Source: Closterium sp. NIES-65
Taxonomy: Eukaryota; Streptophyta; Zygnematophyceae; Desmidiales; Closteriaceae
Direction of reading: 5' to 3'
Assembly (NCBI GenBank): GCA_948144175.1
Contig: CANXME010002104.1
Location: forward strand, 415,806-479,805
DNA length: 64,000 bases
Shown: positions 29,001-39,783 of the stretch, piece after piece
Layout: the number at the start of each line of letters is the position of its first letter
How positions within the stretch are numbered: the stretch's first letter is position 1
Program-made: the position numbers and the translations under genes
The notes under the pieces: generated by a model
What the model saw: the letters and a program-made list of their open reading frames with translations, nothing else
The model's database searches: none
Told to the model about the DNA's origin: nothing

Positions 29001-30980
29001 ACCAGGCAGGCTCGTGGACCAGGCAAGCTCCTGGACCAGGCAAGCTCCTGGACCAGGCAAGCTCCTGGACCAGGCAAGCTCTTGGACCAGGCACGCTCCT
29101 GGACCAGGCAAGCTCTTGGACCAGGCAGGCTTCTCGACCAAGCTCTTGGACCAGGCAAGCTCCTGGACCAGGCAAGCTCCTGGACCAGGCAAGCTCCTGG
29201 ACTTGGCACGCTCGTGGACCATTCACGCTCATGGACCAGGCAAGCTCTTGGACCAGGCAGGCTCGTGGACTAGGCAAGCTCCTGGACCAGGCAAGCTCCT
29301 GGACCAGGCAAGCTCCTTGATGAGGCAAGCTCCTGGACTAGGCAAGCTCCTGGACCAGGCACGCTCGTGGACCATGCACGCTCCTGGACCAGGCAAGCTC
29401 TTGAACCAGGCAGGCTCGTGGACGAGGCAAGCTCCTAAATCACGCAAGCTCCTGGACCAGGCAAGTTCCTGGACCACGCAAGCTCCTGGCCCAGGCTCGC
29501 TCGTGGACCAGGCACGCTCTTGGACCAGGCACACTCTTGGACCAGGCAAGCTCGTGGATCAGGCACGCTCCTGGACCAGGCAAGCTCCTGGACCAGGCAA
29601 GCTCTTGGACCAGGCAAGCTCTTGGACCAGAAAAGCTCCTGGACCAGGCAAGCTCCTGGACCAGGCAAGCTAACGGACCAAGAAAGCTCCTGGACAAGGC
29701 AAGCTCCTGGACCAGGCAAGCTCCTAGACCAGGAAAGCTACTGGACCAGGCAAGCTCCGGGACTAGGCACGCTCTTAGACCATGCAAGGTCCTAGACCAG
29801 GCAAGCTCCTAGACCAGGCAAACTCGTGGACCTGGCACGCTCTTGGACCACGCAAGCTCCAGAACCAAACAAGCTCTTAGACCTTGCAAGCTCGTGGACC
29901 AGGCAAGCTCTGAGACCATGCAAGCTCTTGGACCATGCAAGCTCTTGGACCAGACAAGCTCCTGGACCAGGCAAGCTCCTGGACCCGGCAAGCTCCTGGA
30001 CCAGGCAAGCTCCTGGACTACGCAAGCTCTTGGACCAGGCACGCTCCTCGACTAGGCAAGCTCTTGGACCGGGCAAGCTTCTGGACCAAGCAAGCTCTTG
30101 GACCAGGCAAGCTCCTGGACCAGGCAAGCTCCTGGACCAGGCACGCTCGTGGACCATGCATGCTCTTGGACCAGGCAAGCTCTTGGACCAGGCAGACTCG
30201 TGGACCAAGCAAGCTCCTGGACCAGGCAAGCTCTCGGACCAGGCAAGCTCATCGACCAGGCAAGCTCCTGGACCAGGTAAGCTCCTAGACAAGGCACGCT
30301 CGTGGACCATGCACGCTCCTGGACCAGGCAAGCTCTTGGACTAGGCAGACTCGTGGACCAGGCAAGCTCCTGGACCACGCAAGCTCCTGGACCAGGCAAG
30401 CTCCTTGACCAGGCAAGCTCCTGGACCAGGCTCGCTCGTGGACCAGGCACGCTCTTGGACCAGGCAAGCTCGTGAATCAGGCACGCTCCTGGACCAGGCA
30501 AGCTCCTAGTCCAAGCAATCTCCTGGACCACGCAAGCTCTTGGACCAGGAAAGCTCCTGGACCAGGCAAGCTCCTGGACGAGGCAATCTAACGGACCAAG
30601 AAAGTTCCTGGACAAGGCAAGCTCCTCGACTAGGCACGCTCCTGGAACAGGCAAGCTCATGGACCAGGCAAGCTCCTTGACCAGGATAGCTCCTGGACCA
30701 GGCAAGCTCCTGGACCAGGCAAGCTCCTGGACCAGGCACGCTCCTGGACCAGGCAATCTCTTGGACCAGGCAAGCTCCTAGACCAGGCAAGCTCCTGCAC
30801 CAGGTAAGCTCCTAGACCAGGCATGCTCCTGGACCACGCAAGCTCTTGGACCAGGCAAGCTCTTGGACCAGGCAAGCTCCTGGACCAGGCAAGCTCCTAA
30901 ACCATGCAAGCTCCGGGACCAGGCAAGCTCCTGGACCAGGCACGCTCATGGACCAGGCAAGCTCCTAGACCAGGCAAGCT
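26050..30980 (-). repeat. Tandem segmental duplication of about 2444 bp
   Basis: Rare strings recur at a constant offset of 2444 bp: GCAAGCGCCTAGACC near 26481 and 28925, and GGACCACGCAAGC near 26117 and 28561. Near the end the offset becomes 2461 (28361 versus 30822), a gain of exactly one 17-bp unit. Copy 1 is about 26.05-28.5 kb and copy 2 about 28.5-30.98 kb. An internal 102-bp (6-unit) duplication around 26773-26880 is present in copy 1 only. Confidence 0.85.
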
Positions 30981-31888
30981 CTTTGACTAGGCACGCTCCT
31001 GGACCAAGCAAGCTCTTGGACCAGGCACGCTTCTAGACCAAGCAAGCTCCTGGACCAAACAAGCTCCTGGACCAGGCAAGCTTGTGGACTAGGCACACTT
31101 TTGGACCCGGCAAGCTCCTGGACCAAGCTCGCTCGTGGACCAGGCACGCTCCAGGACCACAAACGCTCCTGGACCAGGCAACCTCGTGGACCAGGCACGC
31201 TCCTGGACCAGGCAAGCTCCTAGACCAGGCAAGCTCCTGGACCAGGCAAGCTCGTGGACCAGGCACGCTCGTCGACCAGGCAAGCTCCTAGACCAGGCAA
31301 GCTCGTGGACCACGCAAGCTCTTGGACCAGGCCTGCTATTGGACTAGGCAAGCTCTTAGACCAGGCAGGCTTCAAGACCAAGCTAGCTCCTGGACTAGGC
31401 AAGCTCGTGGACCAGGCAAGCTTCTGGACCAGGCAAGCTCTTCGACCAGGCATGCTCCTGGACCAGGCAAGTTCTTAGACCAAGCAAGCTCCTGGACCAG
31501 GCAAGCTCTTGGACCACGAAAGCTCCTGGACCAGGTAAGCTCTTGGACCAGGCAAGCTAATGGACCAAGAAAGCTCCTGGACAAGGCAAGCTCCTGGACC
31601 AGACACGCTCTTGGAACACACAAGCTCCTGGACGAGGCACGCTCCTGGACCAGGCAAGCTCCTGGACCAGGCAAGCTCCTGGACCAGGCAAGCTCCTAGA
31701 CCAAGCAAACTCGTGGACCTAGCACGCTCCTTGACCAGGCAAGCTCCTTGACCACGCAAGCTCCTGGACCAGGCAAGCTCCTGGATTACGCAAGCTCTTG
31801 GACCAGGCAAGCTCTTGGACCAGGCAAGCTCCTGGACCATGCGAGCTCCTGGACCAGGCAAGCTCCTGGACCAGGCAAGCTCCTGGTG

Positions 31889-34800
31889 CAGGAGCGTGCG
31901 TGGTCCATGAGTTTGCCTGGTCAAGGAGCTTGCTTGGTCTAGGAGCTTGCCTGGTCTAGGAGCTTGCCTGGTCCAGGAGCGTGCCAGGTCCAGGAGCTTG
32001 CCTGGTTTAGGAGCTTGCCTAGTCCATGAGCGTGCATGGTCCACAAGCCTGCCTGGTCCAAGAGCTTGCCTCGTTCAAGAGCATGCCTGGTCTACGAGCG
32101 TGCCTGGTCCAGAAGCTTGCCTGGTCTAGGAGCTTGCCTTGTCCAGGAGATTGCCTGGTCCATGAGCTTGACTGGTCCAGGAGCATGCCTGGTCCACGAG
32201 CTTGCCTGGTCCAAGAGCTTGCCTAGTCCAGGAGCGTGCCTGGTCCAGGAGCTTGCCAGGTCGAGGAGTTTGCTTGGTTCAGAAGCCTGCCTTGTCCAAG
32301 AGCTCTTCTGGTCGAGGAGCGTGCCTGGTCCAAGAGCTAGCGTGGTCCAGGAGATTGGCTGGTCCAGGAGCTTGCTTGGTCCCGAAGCGTGCCTGGTCCA
32401 AGAGCTTCCTTGGTCCAGGAGCGTGCCTGGTCCAAGAGCTTGCGTGGTCCAGGAGCTTGCCTGGACTAGGAGCTTGCCTGGTCCAGGAGCGTGCCTGGTC
32501 CACGAGCTTGCCTGGTCAAGGAGCGTGCCTGGTCCAGGAGCGTGCCAGGTCCATGAGCTTGCCTGATCCAGGAGCTTGCCTGGTCCAAGAGCTTTCCTGG
32601 TCCACGAGCCTGCCTGGTCCAAGAGCTTGCCTGGTCTAGGAGTGTGCCTGGTCCAAGAGCTTGCGTGGTCCAGGAGCTTGCTTGGTATAGGAGCTTCCCC
32701 GGTCCAGGAGCATGCCTGGTCCACGAGCCTGCCTGGTCCAGGAGCTTGCGTGGTCCAGGAGCTTGCCTGGTCCAGGAGCTTGCCTGCTCCAGGAGCTTGC
32801 CTGGTTCAGGAGCTTGCCTGGTCCAGGAGCTTGCCTGGTACAGGAGCTTGCTTGGTCCAGAAGCTTGCCTGGTCCAATAGCTTGCCTGGTCTAGGAGCGT
32901 GCCTGGTCAAAGAGCTTGCGTGGTCTAGGAGCTTGGCTGGTCGAGGAGCGTGCCTAGTCCACGAGCGTGCTTGGTCCAGGAGCTTGCCTGGTCCAGGAGC
33001 TTGCCTTGTCCAGAAGCTTGCCTAGTCCAAGAGCGTGATCGGTCCACGAGCCTGCCTGGTCCAAGAGCGTGCCTGGTCCACGAGCGTGCTTGGTCCAGGA
33101 GCTTGCGTGGTCCAGGAGCTTGCCTGGTCCAGGAGCTTGCTTGGTCCAGGAGCTTGCCTGGACAAGGAGCTTGCCTGGTCCAGGAGCTTGCCTTGTCCAG
33201 GAGCTTGCCTGGTCCACGAGCGTGCCTAGTCCAGGAGCTTTCCTGGTTCAGGAGCGTGCCTGGTCCACAAGCCTGCCTGATCCAAGAGCTTGCCTGGTCC
33301 ACGAGCTTGCCTAGTCCAGGAGCTTTCCTGGTCCAGAAGCGTGTCTGGTCCAAGAGCTTGCCTGGTCCACGAGCTTGCCTAGTCCAGGAGCTTTCCTGGT
33401 TCAGGAGCGTGCCTGGTCCACAAGCCTGCCTGATCCAAGAGCTTGCCTGGTCCACGAGCGTGCCTGGTCCACGAGCGTGCCTGGTCCAGGAGCTTGCTTG
33501 GTCCAGGAGCTTGCCTGGTCCAGGAGCTCGCCTGGTCCACGAGCTTGCCTGGTCTAGGAGCTTGCGTGGTCCAAGGGCTTGCCTAGTCCAAGAGGTTGCT
33601 TGGTCTAGAAGCCTGCCTGGTCTCAGAGCTTGCTCGATCCACGAGCATGCTTGGTCCAAGAGCTTGCGTGGTCCAGGAGCTTGACTTGTCCACAAGCGTG
33701 CCTGGTCCAGGAGCATGCCTGGTCCAGGAGCTTGCCTGGTCCAGGAGCTTGCCTGGTCCAGGAGCGTGCCTGGTCCACGAGCCTGCCTGATCCAAGAGCT
33801 TGTCTGGTCCACGAGCGTGCCTGGTCCACGAGCGTGCCTGGTCCAAGAGCTTGCTTGGTCGAGGAGCTTGCCTAGTCTAGGAGCTTGCCTAGTCCACGAG
33901 CTTGCCTGGTCTAGGAGCTTGCCTGGTCCAGGAGCTTGCCTGGTCTAGGAGCTTGCTTGGTCCAGAAGCCTGCCTGGTCCAAGAGCTTGCCTGGTCCACG
34001 AGCATGCTTGGTCCAAGAGCTTGCGTGGTCCAGGAGCTTGCCTGGTCCAGGAGCTTGCCTGGTCCAGGAGCTAGCCTGGTCCAGGAGCTTGCCTGGACGA
34101 GGAGCTTGCTTGGTCCAGGAGCTTCCTTGGTCTAGAAGCTTGCTTGGTCCAAGAGCTTGCCTGGTCCAGGAGCGTGCTTGGTCCAAGAGCTTGCGTGGTC
34201 CAGGAGCTTGCCTGGTCCAGGAGCTTGGCTGGTCCAGGATCGTGCCTGGTCCACGAGCGTGCCTGGTCGAGGAGCTTGCCTGGTCCAGGAGCTTGCCTGG
34301 TCCAGGAGCTTGCCTAGTCCAGGAGCGTGCCTGGTCCAGGAGCCTGCCTGGTCCAAGAGCTTGCCTGGTCCAAGAGCGTGCGTGGTCCACGAGCGTGCTT
34401 GGTCCAGGAGCTTGCGTGGTCCAGGAGCTTGCCTGGTCCAGGAGCTTGCTTGGTCCAGGAGCTTGCCTGGACAAGGAGCTTGCCTGGTCAAGGAGCTTGC
34501 CTGGTCTAGGAGCTTGCCTGGTCCAGGAGCTTGCTTGGTCCAGAAGCGTGCCTGGTCCAAGAGCTTGCCTGGTCCAGGAGGTTGCCTGGTCCAGGAGCTT
34601 TCCTTGTCCAGGAGCGTGCCTGGTCCACAAGCCTGCCTGATCCAAGAGCTTGCCTAGTCCACGAGCGTGCCTGGTCCACGAGTGTGCCTGGTCCAGGAGC
34701 TTGCTTGGTCCAGGAGCTTGCCTGGTCCACGAGCTCGCCTGGTCCACGAGCTTGCCTGGTCTAGGAGCTTGCGTGGTCCAGGAGCTTGCCTAGTCGAGGA

Positions 34801-35590
34801 GCTTGCTTTGTCCAGAAGCCTGCCTGGTCCAAGAGCTTGCCTGGTCCACGAGCGTGCTTGGTCCAGGAGCTTGCGTGGTCCAGGAGCTTGACTTGTCCAC
34901 GAGCATGCTTGGTCCAGGAGCTTGCCTGGTCCAGGAGCTTGCCTGGTCCAGGAGCTTGCGTGGTCCAGGAGCGTGCCTAGTCCACGAGCCTGCCTGATTC
35001 TTGAGCTTGCCTGGTCCACGAGCGTGCCTGGTCCACGAGCGTGCGTGGTCCAAGAGCTTGCTTGGTCCAGGAGCTTGCCTGGTCCAGAAGCTCGCCTACT
35101 CCACAAGCTTGCCTGGACTAGGAGCTTGCCTGGTCCAGGAGCTTGCCTGGTCCAGGAGCTTGCTTGGTCCAGAAGCCTGCCTGGTCCAAGAGCTTGCCTG
35201 GTCTACGAACATGCTTGGTCCTAGAGCTTGCGTGGTCCAGGAGCTTGCCTGGTCCAGGAGCTTGCCTGGTCCAGGAGCTAGCCTGATCCAGGAGCTTGCC
35301 TGGACGACGAGCTTGCCTGGTCTAGGAGCTTGCCTGGTCCAAGAGCTTCCTTGGTCCAGAAGCTTGCTTGGTCCAAGAGCTTGCCTCGTCCAGGAGCGTG
35401 CTTGGTCCAAGAGCTTGCGTGGTCCACGAGCTTGCCTGGTCCAGGAGCTTGCCTGGTCCACGATCATGCCTGGTCCACGAGCGTGCCTGGTCCAGGAGCT
35501 TGCCTGGTCCAGGAGCTTGCCTGGTCCAGGAGCTTGCCTGGTCCAGGAGCGTGCCTGGTCCACGAATGTGCCTGGTCCAGGAGCTAATCC
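31889..35590 (+). repeat. 17-bp satellite, block 3, forward orientation
   Basis: Orientation returns to GAGCTTGCCTGGTCCAG after a switch at 31886-31888. Local tandem copies occur, such as CTAGTCCAGGAGCTTTCC repeated near 33226, 33311 and 33379 (offsets of 85 and 153 bp, 5 and 9 units). Confidence 0.94.
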
Positions 35591-38455
35591 TGGTAAGCTA
35601 ACAGACCAAGAAAGCTCCTGGACAAGGCAAGCTCCTGGACCAGGCACGCTAGGGGACCACGCAAGCTCTTGGACCAGGCAAGCTCCTGGACCAGGCAAGC
35701 TCCTAAACCAGGCAAGCTCCTAGACCAGGCAAGCTCCTGGACCAGGCAAGCTCCTAAACCAGGCAAACTCGTGGACCAAGCACGCTCCTGGACCAGGCAA
35801 GCTCCTGGACCAGGCAAGCTCCTGGACCAGGCAAGCTCCTGGACCAGGCAAGCTCTTGGACCAGGCATGCTCCTGGACCAGGCAAGCTCCTAGACCAGGC
35901 AAGGTCCTTGACCAGGCACGCTCATGGACCAGGCACGCTCCTAGACCAGGCATTCTCTTGGACCAGGCAAGCTCCTGGACCAGGCAAGCTCGTGGACCAG
36001 GCAAGCTCCTGGACCAAGCAAGCTCCTGGACCAGGCAAGCTCTTGGACCAGGCATGCTCCTGGACTAGGCAAGCTCCTAGACCAGGCAAGGTCCTTGACC
36101 AGGCACGCTCATGGACCAGGCACGCTCCTAGACCAGGCATTCTCTTGGACCAGGCAAGCTCCTGGACCAGGCAAGCTCGTGGACCAGGCACGCTCGAGGA
36201 CCAGGCACGCTCCTGGACCAGGCAAGCTCTTGGACCAGGCAGGCTCGTGGACCAGGCACGCTTCTGGACCAGGCAAGCTCGTGGACCAGGCAAGCTCCTG
36301 GACCAAGCAAGCTCCTGGACCAGGCACGCTTGTGGACCAGGCACGCTCCTAGACTAGGCAAGCTCCTAGACCAGGCACGCTCGTGGACCAGGCACGCTCT
36401 TGGACCAGGCAAGCTCTTGGACCAGGCACGCTCGTGGACCAGGCACGCTCCAGGACCAGGCAAGCTCCTGGACCAGGCAAGCTCCTGGACCAAGCAAGCT
36501 CCTGAACCAGGCAAGCTCGTGGACCAGGCAAGCTCCTAGACCAGGCAAGCTCCTGGACCAGGCAAGCTCGTGGACCAGGCAAACTCGTGGACCAGGCACG
36601 CTCCTGGACCACGCAAGATCCTGGACCAGGCAAGCTCTTGGACTAGGCAAGCTCCTGGATCAGGCAAGCTCCTGGACCAAGCACGCTCCTGGACCAGGCA
36701 AGCTCCTAGACCAGGCAAGGTCCTAGACCAGGCAAACTCTTGGATCAGGCAAGCTCGTGGACCAGGCACGCTCCTGGACCAGGCAAGCTCATTGACCACG
36801 CAAGCTCCTGGTCCACGCAAGCTCTTGGACCAGGCAAGCTCTTAGACCAGGCAAGCTCCTGGACCACGGAGCTCCTAATCGAGGCAAGCTCGTGGACCAG
36901 GCACGCTTCTGGACCAGTCAAGCTCTTGGACCAGGCAAGCTCTTGGACCAGGCAAGCTCCTGGACCAGGCACGCTCCTGGACCAGGCAAGCTCCTAGACC
37001 AGGCAAGCTCCTGGACCAGGCAAGCTCCTGGACCAGGCAAACTCGTGGACCAGCCACGCTCTTGGACCAGGCAAGATCCTGGACCAGGCAAGCTCCTGGA
37101 CCAGGCAAGCTCCTGGATCAGGCAAGCTCCTGGACCAGGCACGCTCCTGGACCAGGCAAGCTCCTAGACCAGGCAAGGTTCTGGACCAGGCAAGCTCCTG
37201 GACCAGGCAAGCTCGTGGACTAGGCACGCTCCTGGACCAGGCAAGCTCCAGGACCACGCAAGCTCATGGACCACGCAAGCTCTTGGACCAGGCAAGCTCT
37301 TGGACCAGGCAAGCTCCTGGACCAGGCAAGCTTCTGGACCAGGCAAACTTGTGGACCAGGCATGCTCCTGGACCAGTAAAGCTCTAAGACCAGGCAAGCT
37401 CTTGGACCAGGCAAGCTTTTAGACCAGGCACGCTCCTGGACCAGGCAAGCTCCTAGACCAGGCAAAGTCCCTGACCAGGCACGCTCGTGGACCAAGCACG
37501 CTCCTAGTCCAAGCAAGCTCCTGGACCAGGCACTCTCCTGGAATAAGCACGCTCCTGGACCAGGCAAGCTCCTGGACCTGGCAAGCTCCTGGACCAAGCA
37601 AGCTCCTGGACCAGGCACGCTCCTGGACCAGGCAAGCTCCTAGACCAGGCAAGCTCCTGGACCAGGCAAGCTCATGGACCAGGCAAACTTGTGGACCAGG
37701 CACGCTCCTGGACCAGACAAGATCCTGGACCAGGCAAGCTCCTGGACCAGGCAAGCTCCTGGATCAGGCAAGCTCCTGGACCAGGCACGCTCTTGGACCA
37801 GGCAAGCTCCTAGACCAGGCAAGGTCCTGGACCAAGCAAGCTCCTGGACCAGGCAAGCTCGCGGACCAGGCACGCTCCTGGACCAGGCAAGCTCCTTGAC
37901 CACGCAAGCTCCCGGACCACGCAAGCTCTTGGACCAGGCAAGCTCTTGGACCAGGCAAGCTCCTAGACCACGGAGCTCCTCGACCAGGCAAGCTCGTGGA
38001 CCAGGCACACTCCTGGACTAGTCAAGCTCTTGGACCAGGCAAGCTCCTGGACCAGGCAAGCTCCTGGACCAGGCACGCTCCTGGACCAGGCAAGCTCCTA
38101 GACCAAGCAAGCTCCTGGACCAGGCAAGCTCCTGGACCAGGCAAACTCGTGGACCAGCCACGCTCTTGGACCAGGCAAGATCCTAGACCACGCAAGCTCC
38201 TAAACCAGGCAAGCTTCTGGATCAGGCAAGCTCCTGGATCAGTTACGCTCCTGGAGCAGGCAAGCTTCTAGACCAGGCAAGGTCCTGGACCAGGCAAGCT
38301 CCTGGACCAGGCAAGCTCGTGGACGAGGCACGCTCCTGGACCAGGCAAGCTCCAGGACCACGCAAGCTCCTGGACCACGCAAGCTCTTGGACGAGGCAAG
38401 CTCTTGGACCAGGCAAGCTCCTGGACCAGGCAAGCTTCTGGACCAGGCATGCTCC
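35591..38455 (-). repeat. 17-bp satellite, block 4, reverse orientation
   Basis: Starts with the marker GCTAACAGACCAAG at 35597. It contains a 187-bp (11-unit) tandem duplication around 35.86-36.23 kb and a pair of segments offset by about 1104 bp (36570/37674 and 36892/37996). Confidence 0.93.
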
Positions 38456-38461
38456 TGGTCT

Positions 38462-39031
38462 TGGAGCTTGCCTGGTCCAAGAGCTTGCCTCGTCTTAGAG
38501 CTTGCCTGGTCCAGGAGCTTGACTGGTCCAGGAGCACGCCTGGTCCAGGAGCTTGCCTGGTCCAAGAGCTTGCCTAGTCTAGGAGCGTGCCTGGTCCAGG
38601 AGCTTGCCAGGTCGAAGAGCTTGCTTGGTTCAGAAGCCTGCCTTGTCCAAGAGCTTGCCTGGTCGAGGAGCGTGCCTGGTCCAAGAGCTAGCGTGGTCCA
38701 GGAGCTTGCCTGGTCCAGGAGCTTGCTTGGTCCCGAAGCGTGCCTGGTCCAAGAGCTTGCTTGGTCCAGGAGTGTACCTGGTCCAAGAGCTTGCGTGGTC
38801 CAGGAGCTTGCCTGGTCCAGGAGCTTGCCTGGTCCAGGAGCGTGCCTGGTCCACGAGCTTGCCTGGTCAAGGAGCGTGCCTGGTCCAGGAGCTTGCCTGG
38901 TCCACGAGCTTGCCTGATTCAGGAGCTTGCCTGGTCCAAGAGCTTGTCTGGTCCACGAGCTTGCCTGGTCGAGGAGCTTGCCTGGTCCCAGGAGCGTGCC
39001 TGGTCCACGAGCGTGCCTGGTCCAGGAGCTT
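38462..39031 (+). repeat. 17-bp satellite, block 5, forward orientation
   Basis: A short forward block. Its sequence from about 38.61 kb matches 32.26-32.6 kb of block 3 (offset 6351 at the GGTTCAGAAGCCTGCC string), so it is a duplicated piece of that block. Confidence 0.92.
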
Positions 39032-39036
39032 GACGT

Positions 39037-39783
39037 GGCAAGCTAACAGACCAAGAAAGCTCCTGGACAAGGCAAGCTCCTCGACCAGGCACGCTAGGGA
39101 ACCACGCAAGCTCCTGGACCAGGCAAGCTCCTGGACGAAGCAAGCTCCTAGACCAGGCAAGCTCCTGGACGAGGCAAGCTCCTAAACCAGGCAAACTCGT
39201 GGACCAAGCACGCTCGTGGACCAGGCAAGCTCCGGGACCAGGCAAGCTCCTGGACCACGCAAGCTCTTGGACCAGGCATGCTCCTGGACCAGGCAAGCTC
39301 CTAGACTAGGCAAGGTCTTGGACCAGGCACGCTCATGGACCAGGCACGCTCCTGGACCAGGCATTCTCTTGGACCAGGCAAGCTCGTGGACCAGGCAAGC
39401 TCGTGGACCAGGCAAGCTCCTGGACCAAGCAAGCTCCTGGACCAGGCACGCTCGAGGACCAGGCACGCTCCTGGACCAGGCAAGCTCTTGGACCAGGCAG
39501 GCTCGTGGACCAGGCACGCTTCTGGACCAGGCAAGCTCGTGGACCAGGCAAGCTCCTGGACCAAGCAAGCTCCTGGACCAGGCACGCTTGTGGACCAGGC
39601 ACGCTCCTGGACCACGCAAGCTCCTGGACTAGGCAAGCTCCTAGACCAGGCACGCTCGTGGACCAGGCACGCTCTTGGACCACGCAAGCTCTTGGACCAG
39701 GCACGCTCGTGGACCAGGCACGCTCCAGGACCAGGCAAGCTCCTGGACCAGGCAAGCTCTTGGACCAAGCAAGCTCCTGGACC
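39037..39783 (-). repeat. 17-bp satellite, block 6, reverse orientation
   Basis: Begins with GCTAACAGACCAAG at 39042 and matches the start of block 4 (offset 3445), including a rare CACGCTAGGG string. It ends at the junction with the right-hand CCACGT array. Confidence 0.92.

Larger units (their letters stand above)
19339..31885 (-). repeat. 17-bp satellite, block 2, reverse orientation (12.5 kb)
   Basis: The same unit is read as CTGGACCAGGCAAGCTC. This is the largest block and contains several higher-order tandem duplications listed separately. A variant unit GCTAAYGGACCAAGAAAG recurs, for example at 19575, 21202, 21661, 21882, 22987 and 25937, and is useful as an alignment marker. Confidence 0.95.

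Noticed and set aside
16317-39783. CRISPR-like direct repeats
   Set aside because: Units are contiguous with no unique spacers, the region is eukaryotic, and there are no cas genes.
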